Assembly: GCA_965368185.1 (NCBI GenBank)
Contig: CBDULZ010000003.1
Coordinates: 49,763 to 113,762, forward strand
DNA length: 64,000 nucleotides
Direction of reading: 5' to 3'
Source of the DNA: Kriegella sp965368185
Lineage (GTDB): Bacteria; Bacteroidota; Bacteroidia; Flavobacteriales; Flavobacteriaceae
Numbering within the stretch: position 1 is the first letter of the stretch; every line of letters starts with the position of its first letter. Shown one piece after another: positions 7,216 through 16,582 of this stretch. A model generated the notes under the pieces. The model saw nothing but the letters and a program-made list of their open reading frames with translations, was not told the DNA's origin and made no database searches. The position numbers and the translations under genes are program-made.

Positions 7216-8112
7216 TTAGAATCTTAGGAGCTCGGTCATAATACCAAAGCGGATAATATCCAACTGATGCTGAAAATAGATGTTATAATAATCTACGCCG
7301 TGGTATAGTTGTACGAAAAACCCGATTTCTTCCAAAAACTTTGGATGGTAATAAAAAGTAAGGCTTGCGTTGAACCTTTTAAAATTAAAGGTATCCCAAT
7401 TGTTGATGTTGTCGATTAGCCATGTGGTTTCGGCCTTTACCGAAAAATCGGCCTTTACGGATCCACCATGCCCCATTTTCGTGGGAAGTTTATAGGCTAA
7501 AAATGCATTGTGCCAGCGAAAGCCGCTATACGTGCCATGGAGCTCGGCCAACATCCAACTTCGTGGATGTATTTCAAAGGAACTTTTGAAGAACTTTGTG
7601 GCGTTCAACGTTTTACTGAACCCGGTTCTTATCAACCCCAGTTCAATGAAGTTGGTGGCGAAGTTGCCGTTCTGTAGATTGATGCTACCATCGGCAACAT
7701 AAAATTGGCCATCCTGCCCGTTGGAATGATGGGCGAATTTTCCGAATAACGTATAATTGTTTGCAGAATTTTTATCCCCTGTCAAATAATAAAAAGTTAC
7801 CTGTGGAATGTAACTTGGTGTTTTCACTGGGTACGAATCTTCGTTGTACATTCGGATTGTGATCTGTGAGGTAAGCACCGCCATCAAGTTTGATTCTTTC
7901 CGTTCTCGTATGATAAAACTGGGGTTTACATTGGCCTCGAACATTAGGGGTTCCAAATTTCCGATATCCGTAGGAAATGTAATATAGCTATCACGCTGGT
8001 TGACCTGCGCTATTTTTGCCAAATCGATTATTGGAGTTGCAACAGTGTCTTGAGCATGCATCGAACCCCAAAAAAGAAGGAACACGTAAAGAATGTAATC
8101 AAACTGTTTCAT
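7216..8112 (-). CDS. Outer-membrane phospholipase A-like beta-barrel protein
   Basis: The start at 8112 is chosen because its ATGA overlaps the stop of the preceding LOG gene and it begins a good signal peptide ('MKQFDYILYVFLLFWGSMHAQ'). The mature ~280-residue protein is rich in alternating aromatic strands and ends in Phe ('ITELLRF'-like), as outer-membrane barrels do. The segment 'FAHHSNGQDG' matches the H-x-S-N-G active-site motif of outer-membrane phospholipase A, which hydrolyses envelope phospholipids. Overall similarity could not be scored, so the enzymatic call is tentative while the barrel call is firmer. Confidence 0.55.
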   Translation of the reverse strand: MKQFDYILYVFLLFWGSMHAQDTVATPIIDLAKIAQVNQRDSYITFPTDIGNLEPLMFEANVNPSFIIRERKESNLMAVLTSQITIRMYNEDSYPVKTPSYIPQVTFYYLTGDKNSANNYTLFGKFAHHSNGQDGQFYVADGSINLQNGNFATNFIELGLIRTGFSKTLNATKFFKSSFEIHPRSWMLAELHGTYSGFRWHNAFLAYKLPTKMGHGGSVKADFSVKAETTWLIDNINNWDTFNFKRFNASLTFYYHPKFLEEIGFFVQLYHGVDYYNIYFQHQLDIIRFGIMTELLRF

Positions 8113-8849
8113 CCATTTTCGCCAAACCACCATTTTGGCTTTTGTTCTTTTTTGACCAGATTGAATTTTTTGATAGCATGTGTCTTGATGTGTTCCGCCA
8201 TTTCTTCTACGGAATCTGTTACAAAAAGTAGTTTCATATCCTCGGGACTTATACTTTCATTTTCCGCCATGATCTGGATGTGTTGGCAGAGTTCCTTATG
8301 GTATTCCGAACCGAAAATGACGACAGGGAAATCCTGGATCATCTTGGTCTGTATCAGAGTAATCGATTCGAAAAGTTCATCGAGCGTACCCATTCCCCCG
8401 GGCATAACCACAAAGGCATACGAGTACTTTATCAAAAGGAATTTTCGAACAAAAAAGTATCGGATGTCGATCCATTTATGCAGGTATGGATTCGGTTTCT
8501 GTTCAAAAGGAAGAATAATATTGCACCCCACTGAATATCCCCCGGCCTCGTATGCCCCCTTATTCGCCGCTTCCATTATGCCGGGACCTCCACCCGTCAT
8601 TACGGTAAATCCCAAATTTGCCAAAGCCGCGCCAACTTTTTCGGCCTGTTGATAATAGATATTGTCTGGCTCAAACCGTGCCGATCCAAAAACGGTAACA
8701 CAAGGCCCGATAAAGTGCATTTTCCGAAAGGCCTTGATAAAACTGAACTGTACCCTGAAGGTAAAGAACAGTTCCTTGAAGCGAGAAAGTGGTCCGCGTA
8801 GAAATTTGGATTCCTCGGTCTGCAGGCGATTGTTATTGTTGTTTTCCAT
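8109..8849 (-). CDS. LOG / TIGR00730 family nucleotide phosphoribohydrolase
   Basis: A 246-residue cytosolic Rossmann-like protein. It shows the family features 'VFGSARFEPDNIYY', 'TGGGPGIMEAANKGAYEAGG', and the diagnostic catalytic motif P-G-G-x-G-T-x-x-E ('MPGGMGTLDELFESITLIQ'). Members cleave nucleotide 5'-monophosphates (AMP or cytokinin riboside phosphates) at the N-glycosidic bond. It is transcribed with the following barrel protein, start and stop codons overlapping. No operator of the island type was seen upstream. Confidence 0.88.
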   Translation of the reverse strand: MENNNNNRLQTEESKFLRGPLSRFKELFFTFRVQFSFIKAFRKMHFIGPCVTVFGSARFEPDNIYYQQAEKVGAALANLGFTVMTGGGPGIMEAANKGAYEAGGYSVGCNIILPFEQKPNPYLHKWIDIRYFFVRKFLLIKYSYAFVVMPGGMGTLDELFESITLIQTKMIQDFPVVIFGSEYHKELCQHIQIMAENESISPEDMKLLFVTDSVEEMAEHIKTHAIKKFNLVKKEQKPKWWFGENG

Positions 8850-9088
8850 GATATAATGTATGTTTAAGTGTCAAGCTCAAATTGAAAAATGCTGTCGGTT
8901 ACCAGTCAACGATAACGGTGCCGTTTTCCAGCTTCAAACCTTTATACTGCATACTGTCTCCACCGCAACTGCTTACTTTTTAATCTTGTTTACTCGATAA
9001 TCGCGGTTTGAATGCTCCGAGGCTTGCCCCCAAGTTGTTTACTGATTCTAGTCTCCAGTTCTTTATTCTTTTCTTTATTTTCTATTTT
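8850..9088. other. Spacer with a C-terminal gene fragment
   Basis: No full gene is visible. On the minus strand, 8975 to 8899 encodes a short tail 'CGGDSMQYKGLKLENGTVIV' ending in DW and a stop, which looks like the end of a lost protein with no start codon or upstream body. The rest is AT-rich spacer before the ABC permease gene. Confidence 0.35.
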
Positions 9089-10210
9089 TCAAGTAACCTT
9101 TTTATAGCTCCATACCGCCAAGGCATTGATCAATAAGGCATAGATTCCCAATTTTATCAACTGCGGGGAGATGTCCTTCAGGGAAGAACCTTTCAGCATG
9201 ACCATACGCACCACTTCTACAAAATATTTTACGGGGTTGAACTCCGTGATAAACTGCGCCCACACCGGCATACTTTCTAAAGGCGTAAAAAGCCCACTCA
9301 TCAGAATAAAGATCACGGCAAAGAACCACGCCAGAAACATGGCCTGTTGTTGTGTCTCTGTAAAATTGGAGATGAACAGCCCAATGCCCAAGACGACGAG
9401 CAGATATACCGAGGCAAATAAAAATAAAAGGACCGGATTCCCCACCATAGGAATATCGAATGCAATTTTAGCGATAATCAGCCCTATTACGAGTTCCGCA
9501 ATTCCCAAGATCCAGAAGGGTGTGAGTTTTCCTATGATGAATTGGTATTTTTTGATCGGTGTAACATTGATCTGTTCCAAAGTGCCGAGCTCTTTTTCCC
9601 GAACAATGTTCATTCCCGCCAGAAAAAGGGCTACCATGGTAACCAGCAACACCAAGATTCCCGGTACCATAAACGTTTTGTAGTTGAGTTCGGGGTTGAA
9701 CCAAAAAAGTGAAATAGCGTTTACTTTTTTAGGCCTTTGTTTTATGTCTGCCGGGCTCATCAATTGTACCTGTACGGATTGGTTAAAATCCTTGATAATG
9801 GAGGTTACATAAATATTCTCCACCGCCGCCGCGGAACCGTTGATAGCATTGATGGTAACCAACAGATTTGATTTTTTTTCCTTTTGTAGATTGCGCGCAA
9901 AATATTGGGGTATGTGCAGCACTACATCAACCGTACCCTGTTGCATGGCCTCTTTCGCCTTATTTTCCGAGGTGTACATAGCAATAAAATCGAATTGGGC
10001 AGAGGCCTTGAACTTGCTCAACAACTCCCTAGAATAAGAAGTCTTGTCCATATCGATGGCCGAGAACTTGATGTTCTTTACCTCATAGGAAGCGGCGTTG
10101 GCCAAGATCAACAACTGTATAACAGGTAACATAAAGATGATGACCAACATGGGCCTGTTGCGGAAGATCTGCTTGAATTCCTTTACCAATATGAAGTTTA
10201 TCGTACGCAT
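9089..10210 (-). CDS. ABC-2 type permease (YbhR/YbhS-like)
   Basis: The protein has 373 residues. An N-terminal transmembrane helix ('PMLVIIFMLPVIQLLILANA') is followed by a large periplasmic domain (about 40-170), then five C-terminal helices with the conserved 'FMVPGILVLLVTMVALFLAG' and 'VREKELGTLEQINVTPIKKY' coupling segment. This is the ABC-2 membrane subunit of YbhFSR-type exporters. It is the last gene of a minus-strand operon and starts 3 bp after the paralogous permease gene ends, consistent with a heterodimeric channel served by two ATPases. Confidence 0.9.
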   Translation of the reverse strand: MRTINFILVKEFKQIFRNRPMLVIIFMLPVIQLLILANAASYEVKNIKFSAIDMDKTSYSRELLSKFKASAQFDFIAMYTSENKAKEAMQQGTVDVVLHIPQYFARNLQKEKKSNLLVTINAINGSAAAVENIYVTSIIKDFNQSVQVQLMSPADIKQRPKKVNAISLFWFNPELNYKTFMVPGILVLLVTMVALFLAGMNIVREKELGTLEQINVTPIKKYQFIIGKLTPFWILGIAELVIGLIIAKIAFDIPMVGNPVLLFLFASVYLLVVLGIGLFISNFTETQQQAMFLAWFFAVIFILMSGLFTPLESMPVWAQFITEFNPVKYFVEVVRMVMLKGSSLKDISPQLIKLGIYALLINALAVWSYKKVT

Positions 10211-10213
10211 GTG

Positions 10214-11332
10214 CTACTCCAATCTAATTTTATATTTTTTTATACTTAGCCCTATAAAAACGGAAATCATCAACAAAAGCACCAGGGTTTCTTTCCACAG
10301 TACTGTCAGACCAACACCTTTCAACAGGATTCCTTTTATCAGGATAATGAACCATTTTGCGGGAATGATGTTGCTTATAATTTGAAGAACTACAGGCATA
10401 CTGGAAATGGGAAAGATGAATCCGGACAATAGTATGGTAGGCAGCATCAACCCCATTAAAGAGGCCATCATGGCGGTCTGTTGTGTGTCTGCCAACGTTG
10501 AGATCAAAATACCTAATGCGAGTGCGCTGAAAATAAAGAGGATGCTTTCCAAGGCCAATAGAAAATAACTCCCGTTGATCGGCATTCCAAAAACGAAGAA
10601 TCCTAGGGCGAGAATTACGAGGGCATTGATGATGGCAAGGAAAACATAAGGAAATACCTTGCCCAATATAACCTGATACGATTTTAAGGGAGACACCAAT
10701 AAGATTTCCATAGTGCCCATTTCCTTTTCCCTAGTGATGCTGATAGAGGTCATGATCGCCGAAACCAACATCAGGATTACGGTCATGATTCCCGGTACGA
10801 ACATAAAAACACTTTTCAGTTCGGGGTTGTAATACATTTTGGCCTGTGGTACTATTTGATAAGGTACTTGTATCGCCATATTGATGTCCGTTTGGTATTT
10901 CTGTAAAATGGAGGTCAGGTAATTACTTATTGAGTTGGCCACGTTGGGCTCGGTGGCATCGGTAATAATCTGCACATCGGCGGAATTGCTCGTAACGAGG
11001 TCTTTATCAAAATTAGGCCCAAAAACCAGTACGGCCTTTACCTGTCCTTTTTTGAATATGGCCTCTATTTCGCCCTCATCGTCCAAGACATCGCTGATCT
11101 TAAAATATTTTGATGCCGCTATGTAGTTGATAATCTTTTGGGTTTCGGTGTCCTTAGATTTGTCAAGAATGGCAAGATCAACGTTGTTGATCTCATTGGT
11201 AACAGCATATCCGAACAGCAGGATCTGTACAATGGGCATCCCGAACAGTATGACCAAGGTGCGCTTATCACGAAAAATGTGGTAAAACTCCTTGATGACA
11301 AATCCCCGGAAACGTTTAATATCAACATTCAT
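10214..11332 (-). CDS. ABC-2 type permease (YbhS/YbhR-like)
   Basis: The protein has 372 residues with the same layout as the downstream permease: first helix near residue 25 ('LVILFGMPIVQILLFGYAV'), a periplasmic domain, then 'FMFVPGIMTVILMLVSAIMT' and the coupling motif 'REKEMGTMEILLVSPLKSYQ', followed by four more helices. It begins 2 bp after the ATPase gene stops. Together with its partner it would form the transmembrane channel of a drug or toxic-compound exporter. Confidence 0.9.
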   Translation of the reverse strand: MNVDIKRFRGFVIKEFYHIFRDKRTLVILFGMPIVQILLFGYAVTNEINNVDLAILDKSKDTETQKIINYIAASKYFKISDVLDDEGEIEAIFKKGQVKAVLVFGPNFDKDLVTSNSADVQIITDATEPNVANSISNYLTSILQKYQTDINMAIQVPYQIVPQAKMYYNPELKSVFMFVPGIMTVILMLVSAIMTSISITREKEMGTMEILLVSPLKSYQVILGKVFPYVFLAIINALVILALGFFVFGMPINGSYFLLALESILFIFSALALGILISTLADTQQTAMMASLMGLMLPTILLSGFIFPISSMPVVLQIISNIIPAKWFIILIKGILLKGVGLTVLWKETLVLLLMISVFIGLSIKKYKIRLE

Positions 11333-11334
11333 AT

Positions 11335-12069
11335 TTATTCTATATTCCGTGCTAATTTTAAAAAGACATCGTTCATCGAATCGACTTTAAATTGCGCCTT
11401 TAAATTTTTGGGCGTATCCAAGGCTTCGATTATTCCTTCCACCATAATGGAGACACGGTCGCAATATTCGGCCTCGTCCATATAGTGGGTCGTTACGAAA
11501 ATGGTCACGCCTTTACTGGCCTCGCGATAGATCATTTCCCAAAATTGGCGGCGGGTTATCGGGTCGACACCACTTGTGGGCTCGTCCAAAAAAATGACCT
11601 TTGGATTGTGCAGCAATGCCACGGAAAAAGCCACCTTTTGCTTCCAGCCCAAGGGAAGTGAGCGTACCAATTTATCAGCTACTTCGTGTAGCCCAAGTTC
11701 ATCTATCAGGGCTTTCGTCTTCTTTTTGATTACGGACTTTTCCAATCCGTAAATACCTCCGAAAAAAGTGATATTCTCCTTGATCGTAAGATCGTTGTAC
11801 AACGAGAATTTTTGGCTCATATAGCCAATATTTTTCTTGACATCCTCGGCATTTGATTTAATGTCAAAACCGGCGACACGGGCTTCCCCCGAGGTGGGCT
11901 TTGAAATGCCGATGAGCATTTTCATGGCGGTGGTCTTTCCGGCCCCGTTCGCCCCCAGAAAGCCGAAGACCTCTCCTTTGCCCACTTGAAAGGAAATTTT
12001 GTTGACCGCCGTGAACGGGCCGAACGTTTTGGTCAGGTTTTCCACTTCTATGACGTTGTTGTTATCCAT
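11335..12069 (-). CDS. ABC transporter ATPase (second half of a YbhF-like pair)
   Basis: A 244-residue cytosolic ATPase. It has Walker A 'GANGAGKT', a Q-loop region 'IGYMSQKFSLYNDLT', Walker B 'VIFLDEP' and switch His in 'VTTHYMDEAEYCDR'. The signature motif is degenerate, 'LPLGWKQ' instead of LSGGQ, a feature also seen in the second half of fused YbhF proteins. It overlaps the upstream ATPase gene by 8 bp, so the two act as a split version of the fused dual ATPase of Escherichia coli. Confidence 0.9.
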   Translation of the reverse strand: MDNNNVIEVENLTKTFGPFTAVNKISFQVGKGEVFGFLGANGAGKTTAMKMLIGISKPTSGEARVAGFDIKSNAEDVKKNIGYMSQKFSLYNDLTIKENITFFGGIYGLEKSVIKKKTKALIDELGLHEVADKLVRSLPLGWKQKVAFSVALLHNPKVIFLDEPTSGVDPITRRQFWEMIYREASKGVTIFVTTHYMDEAEYCDRVSIMVEGIIEALDTPKNLKAQFKVDSMNDVFLKLARNIE

Positions 12070-12988
12070 TGTCGATCAATTCATTTTCCTTTGACAATTC
12101 CATAAAAGCATCTTCTATGGTGGCCACTGTTTCCGATACCTCGATGCCCGAATGTTGTTTTTTTTCTAAATAGAGGATAAGGTCGGAAGGGCTGAAACCC
12201 CTATCCTTACTTGTAAAATGTGAAAACTCGCCGAAGGGATAGACGCTATGCACATCGGGGTAGTGCTCCAAGTCGCGTAACAACTTATAGGTCTCCATCG
12301 CCTTAACGTTGTAGATTTTAGTGGGAAATGTATCTATAATCTCTTGGGGGCGGTCTATTTTCAGGATAGTGCCATCCTGTATCAACGCAATTCTATCGCA
12401 CAGTCTGGCCTCGTCCATATAGGCGGTGGAAACCAAGATGGTAATGTCTTTCTGTTGCAATCGTTTGAGCATCTCCCAAAGTTCCTTTCTGGATACAGGG
12501 TCTACCCCAGTCGTAGGCTCGTCAAGGAACAGGACTTTAGGCTTATGGATCAATGCACAGGACAGTGCCAATTTTTGTTTCATACCGCCCGAAAGTTTTC
12601 CTGCCCTACGATTCTTAAATGGTTCGATATGTTCGTAGATGTCCTTGATCAGATCGTAATTTTCCTCGATTGTAGTTCCAAAAATTGTCGCAAAAAAGTT
12701 TAGGTTTTCCTCTACCGTAAGATCTTGGTAGAGCGAGAATCTTCCGGGCATATAACCAATATGTTTCCTGATTTCCTTGAAATCCTTGATTACTTCGTAT
12801 CCAGCCACGTCTGCCTCGCCTTCATCGGCGATCAACAATGTGGTCAAGATGCGAAACAGCGTAGTTTTGCCCGCGCCATCAGGACCTATCAGCCCAAACA
12901 GTTCCCCCGGCTCTACCTCAAAAGAAATGTCGTTCAAGGCCTTGACCTTGTCGTATGATTTAGATATCTTTTTTATGGATATTGACAT
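12062..12988 (-). CDS. ABC transporter ATPase (first half of a YbhF-like pair)
   Basis: The protein has 308 residues, with Walker A 'GPDGAGKT' (Asp replaces the usual Asn), a canonical signature 'KLSGGMKQKLALSCALI', Walker B 'VLFLDEP' and switch region 'VSTAYMDEARLCDR', where the usual His is Ala-Tyr. A ~70-residue C-terminal extension follows the nucleotide-binding fold. The complementary degeneracies of this subunit and the next suggest one competent and one degenerate ATP site. It is co-transcribed with HlyD, TolC and two permease genes. Confidence 0.9.
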   Translation of the reverse strand: MSISIKKISKSYDKVKALNDISFEVEPGELFGLIGPDGAGKTTLFRILTTLLIADEGEADVAGYEVIKDFKEIRKHIGYMPGRFSLYQDLTVEENLNFFATIFGTTIEENYDLIKDIYEHIEPFKNRRAGKLSGGMKQKLALSCALIHKPKVLFLDEPTTGVDPVSRKELWEMLKRLQQKDITILVSTAYMDEARLCDRIALIQDGTILKIDRPQEIIDTFPTKIYNVKAMETYKLLRDLEHYPDVHSVYPFGEFSHFTSKDRGFSPSDLILYLEKKQHSGIEVSETVATIEDAFMELSKENELIDNG

Positions 12989-13053
12989 TGTCTGTAATTG
13001 TTTCCCGGTTTGGGTTTTGAGGTCAAAAAATTACTTGCAACGATAAAATGCAT

Positions 13054-13542
13054 TTAGTTGAAATAATCGTAATACCCCTCCAAATGTTCTTTGATATTGG
13101 AAGTCAGGTACGCCCCTTCTTGGGTGTTTTCCATCTTCTGGAGCATCTCGATTTTTTCGATAAGTGGATGCAGCCAAATATGCAAGTTGTCATGGGATGC
13201 TCCTTTCATAGTACACTCCTCGACTACGGTATTCTTGACCTCGTTTAGGTCATCGCCTAGTTTTTTATAATCGGCGGTAGTAGGTGTTTTGGCTTCATTG
13301 ATCAATGTCAGCATGGCCATGACCCCATCGGTCGTTTCTTTGTTCGCCTCCCATTTGATTCCGTTGTTCAGTACGATTTTGTTGGTCCAGGAATTGTCTA
13401 ATTCTTGTGTTGCTCCCGTATAGCTATCATGCTCGACCGTTTCGATGGTGGTTTCCCCCTCGGTAGGATTTTCCTTTTTTGTTTCCTTGCAACGGATCAG
13501 CATTAAGGAAAATACCGATAGTAAGATTGCTGTTCTTTTCAT
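13054..13542 (-). CDS. Small lipoprotein of the exporter operon
   Basis: The protein has 162 residues. It starts 'MKRTAILLSVFSLMLIRCKE', a lipoprotein signal with Cys18 as the probable lipidation site, followed by an acidic linker ('KKENPTEGETTIETVEHD') and a helical domain with 'DDLNEVKNTVVEECTMKG' and 'LHIWLHPLIEKIEMLQ'. The family is not recognised with certainty; similar envelope helical-bundle lipoproteins are found near efflux genes. It is inserted between hlyD- and ybhF-like genes on the same strand. Confidence 0.7.
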   Translation of the reverse strand: MKRTAILLSVFSLMLIRCKETKKENPTEGETTIETVEHDSYTGATQELDNSWTNKIVLNNGIKWEANKETTDGVMAMLTLINEAKTPTTADYKKLGDDLNEVKNTVVEECTMKGASHDNLHIWLHPLIEKIEMLQKMENTQEGAYLTSNIKEHLEGYYDYFN

Positions 13543-13605
13543 TGTTCTATTATTTGGAAATGATTCATACCGTTTTAATCAACTCATAACTTCCCCTCCC
13601 AACTG

Positions 13606-14499
13606 CTACCGTCCACTTGACAGCCACATCTCGGCCGGCATCCCAATTTTGAGACTGCCATCGTTTTTTACCCTCACTTTTACCGCATATACCAGATTGA
13701 CCCGTTCTTCCTTGGTTTGTATGATCTTCGGAGTAAACTCTGCAGAATCAGAGATCCATGCTACGGTTCCATTATATGATTTCATATTATCGGCATCATC
13801 GATTTTTACGGTTACTTCCTGTCCCGTTTGTATATTTGCCAATTGGGTTTCACTAATATAGACACGAAGCTCCATTTCATCTAGATCGGAGATTTTGTAC
13901 AGCGGTTTTCCAAAGGCAGCAACCTCGTTAGGCTCGGCATATTTTACCAGAACGGTTCCCTTTACAGGGTTTTTGATGATGCTTTTCACGATCTGATCCT
14001 CGATCTGTTGTATCTGCACCTCGATGCTTTTTACCTCGTTCACGATAGGGGCGTTTTGAGTCTCTACATTTTTCATCTGTTGTTTCAAGATGTCCATTTG
14101 ACCATTGATGTCGTCTAATTGTTTTTGGGTGGCAGCATTTTCATTTATGAGGTTTTCGATGCGGGTCTGGTCGTATTGGGCGACTTTTAGTTGTTCTTTT
14201 ATAACTTCCCGCTGCGATAGCACGCTGCGGGATTTAGAGAAAATGGTGTTCTTGGCTGCCAACAGCTGGTCGCGTTTCAATGACAATTGAATGGTGTCGA
14301 TGACGCCCACCACTTTGTTTTCCTCAAGCACATTCCCTTCCTCTACATCAAAAAATAGGATTCTGCCATTGGCCTCAGCGGAAACCGTAATTTCCGTAGC
14401 CTCGAAATTACCGTAACCGTCGGCCTTGTCGCCATTGCCGTCACAGGATATTAGGACGGCTAGGAAGACCGTATATAATAGTACGTTTGTGTTTTTCAT
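13606..14499 (-). CDS. HlyD-family periplasmic adaptor (YbhG-like)
   Basis: The protein has 297 residues and a short N-terminal lipoprotein signal ('LYTVFLAVLISCDGNGD'). The N-terminal half of a biotinyl-lipoyl-like domain ('ANGRILFFDVEEGNVLEENK') is followed by a long coiled-coil hairpin (about 75-175), then the second lipoyl half ('NPVKGTVLVKYAEPNEVA') and a beta-barrel domain. It bridges an inner-membrane ABC-2 exporter to TolC. It sits between the tolC-like and ATPase genes, as in ybhGFSR clusters. Confidence 0.88.
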   Translation of the reverse strand: MKNTNVLLYTVFLAVLISCDGNGDKADGYGNFEATEITVSAEANGRILFFDVEEGNVLEENKVVGVIDTIQLSLKRDQLLAAKNTIFSKSRSVLSQREVIKEQLKVAQYDQTRIENLINENAATQKQLDDINGQMDILKQQMKNVETQNAPIVNEVKSIEVQIQQIEDQIVKSIIKNPVKGTVLVKYAEPNEVAAFGKPLYKISDLDEMELRVYISETQLANIQTGQEVTVKIDDADNMKSYNGTVAWISDSAEFTPKIIQTKEERVNLVYAVKVRVKNDGSLKIGMPAEMWLSSGR

Positions 14500-14520
14500 C
14501 GCTTTCGTCTGGTATTATTT

Positions 14521-15795
14521 TCAGTTGTTAATTTTTCCATAGGTTCCCTGCGTAATCTTATATTGTAACTGCTTCAATAATAGTTGTGTCTTATGCAAGG
14601 CCAGGTTGCTCTTGGCTTCATAAAGGTTCGTAAACTCCGTAATGTATGCCGATGTCGTTATGACCCCGTTCTTCAACTGGGATTCCGCCGACTTTGCCAT
14701 CTTTTCGCGAAGGGGAATAATCGCTTCGTCATAGGAAATCAGCTCGCCTATCTTATCGATCTCCGATTGTAGGCCTGCCAGTTCCAGATCGTTGTTCAGT
14801 TCAAAGGTTTCCTTTTGGGCTTCGATAATTTCCTTGTTGATTTGAAGTGATTGTTTTTCGGTCTTGTTCTTGTTCCAATCAAAGACGTTCCAGTTCAATC
14901 GCAATCCGGTCATATAAAAAGTATTGAACGAATTGTCGAGCATGTTCAGTCCGGGATTCCCATATCCGCCCTGGGCAAAAGCATTTATTTTTGGAAGCTT
15001 CGATTTTGACAGGAGTTCCGTGGAAAGTGTGACCTGTTCTTTTTTAAGGTCAAAAAGTAGCAGTTCTGGTCTGCGCGACTCTATTTCTGGTGCCATAAAC
15101 ACATCGGGGCGTTGCAAGACTACATTTTTGTTCAGTTCCCTACCTATTAGGAGGGAAAGCCTTTGGATCAATCCCGACTTGGAGTAATCGAGTTCCGCAT
15201 AGTTCTGTTTTATTTTCAGGAGTTCCACTTCAAGGGCATCAACAGAAGAGGGCAACAACATTCCGAACTTTACACCTGCCGCTACCTCTTCAAGCCTTGT
15301 CAGCAATTGTTTTTCTTTGGCTTCCAGCAAGGCCCTATTTTCATGTACCAATAATACGGATAGATACAATTGGTTGACCTGATTTTTCAGCCCGTACAGA
15401 TTTACTTCCACTTCTTGTTGGCCTACTTTAGAGGTCACTTCCTTTACTTTTGCCGATGCGTCTATGACTCCCCCATTATAGATCAATTGGTTGACATCCA
15501 AAGTCGCCCTGTATTGATCGTTGTTCGGTGGCTCCACAGTCACATTCGGAAGTTGGATCGGCAAACTCGTAACATCCGATTGGTAGGTGGCCACGGCATT
15601 GACATCCATTTGAGGCAGTTTACCCTTGTTGATGGCGTCGATGTCAAAACGAGATTGCTCCTTTAACAAGCCGGACTGCTTGGCCAGCGGATAGTTTTCG
15701 GTTACGAGTTCAAAGCATTCGTCCAATGTAATCGTTTGCTGTGCCGATACGGCGCAAGGTAAAACAAGTACTAACAAAATCAGGATTCTCGTCAT
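14521..15795 (-). CDS. TolC-family outer-membrane efflux protein
   Basis: The start at 15795 gives a normal signal peptide ('MTRILILLVLVLPCAVSAQ'). A longer reading from 15861 adds 22 residues and would overlap the tetR stop as ATGA, so coupling from there is also possible. The ~424-residue mature part has the two tandem OEP repeats: 'LDECFELVTENYPLAKQSG' near the start and long helices with 'LSTELLSKSKLPKINAFAQG' midway, then 'FDWNKNKTEKQSLQINKEII'. It would form the trimeric exit duct of the exporter encoded downstream. Confidence 0.9.
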   Translation of the reverse strand: MTRILILLVLVLPCAVSAQQTITLDECFELVTENYPLAKQSGLLKEQSRFDIDAINKGKLPQMDVNAVATYQSDVTSLPIQLPNVTVEPPNNDQYRATLDVNQLIYNGGVIDASAKVKEVTSKVGQQEVEVNLYGLKNQVNQLYLSVLLVHENRALLEAKEKQLLTRLEEVAAGVKFGMLLPSSVDALEVELLKIKQNYAELDYSKSGLIQRLSLLIGRELNKNVVLQRPDVFMAPEIESRRPELLLFDLKKEQVTLSTELLSKSKLPKINAFAQGGYGNPGLNMLDNSFNTFYMTGLRLNWNVFDWNKNKTEKQSLQINKEIIEAQKETFELNNDLELAGLQSEIDKIGELISYDEAIIPLREKMAKSAESQLKNGVITTSAYITEFTNLYEAKSNLALHKTQLLLKQLQYKITQGTYGKINN

Positions 15796-15857
15796 TTTGA
15801 CAGATTTCAATTCTGCCCCAAGTTTCTTTTTTCCGATATGCTTTCCAATGATATGCA

Positions 15858-16460
15858 TCATGCTTTTATTGAGTTGATAATCAGTTCGGGGATTAGCTTC
15901 TTTCGTTTTTCCATCAGGGTATTGAATGAGTCTTTATCGAGTTTTAAAACCCCTTTCACCAATCCGCTTCCCACAAAGGGGAAGGCGCAGAGCGAAAAAA
16001 GATTCAGCAAAAGTTGTTTGGGATCCGTAGGTCTTAGGATGCCTTTTTTTATCTCTTCGGCAATCTGCTTTTCGAACAACGACGGATTAGGTGCCGAATG
16101 TGCATTGAAAAAAGAATCGGCAAAATCAGGGTTAATATTGATTTCCTGTATCAGAAAAGTGGGCAGATACGGATTTTCGCTTACAAAGGAGATATAGCTT
16201 TCCGCAAAACTCTTTATTTTTTCAAAAACGGAAGCCTCAGAGTTGAATATGCCGTTCATCTGCGGTGCAAACTTTTGGAAGGCTTGCAAAAACACTGCCT
16301 CGAACAATTGTTGTTTGTTGCGAAAATAATAGTGCAACATCGCTTTATTGATGTTGGCCTCGTCGGCTATTTCTTGCATACGTGCACCTGCCATGCCCTT
16401 TTTCTGGAATACGGAAATTGCAGCCTTCAAAATGTTCTGTTCCGCGCTTGAATCTTTCAT
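15858..16460 (-). CDS. TetR-family regulator (CecR/YbiH-like)
   Basis: The protein has 200 residues. The N-terminal TetR helix-turn-helix is typical ('AAISVFQKKGMAGARMQEIA', then 'INKAMLHYYFRNKQQLFEAV', about 12-58). The C-terminal helical ligand domain is less conserved. It heads the exporter operon and an AACCA/TGGTT dyad lies immediately upstream of its start, so it probably represses the whole operon until an exported substrate binds. Confidence 0.9.
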   Translation of the reverse strand: MKDSSAEQNILKAAISVFQKKGMAGARMQEIADEANINKAMLHYYFRNKQQLFEAVFLQAFQKFAPQMNGIFNSEASVFEKIKSFAESYISFVSENPYLPTFLIQEININPDFADSFFNAHSAPNPSLFEKQIAEEIKKGILRPTDPKQLLLNLFSLCAFPFVGSGLVKGVLKLDKDSFNTLMEKRKKLIPELIINSIKA

Positions 16461-16463
16461 TAA

Positions 16464-16490
16464 CTATATGGTTTAACCAAATGGTTAGTA
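16464..16490. promoter_or_regulatory. Putative TetR operator
   Basis: Overlapping short dyads TGGTT-T-AACCA and AACCA-AA-TGGTT occur at about 16469-16486, within 30 bp of the tetR start. Their position is where an autorepressor of this class would bind. Confidence 0.5.
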
Positions 16491-16582
16491 AATATATAAA
16501 CTTTATTTGCCAAGTCAAAAACTCATCGAATTTTTTAAGAAATATTTATGGTAGCATAACCACAGTCATGCATTGTTTCCGT

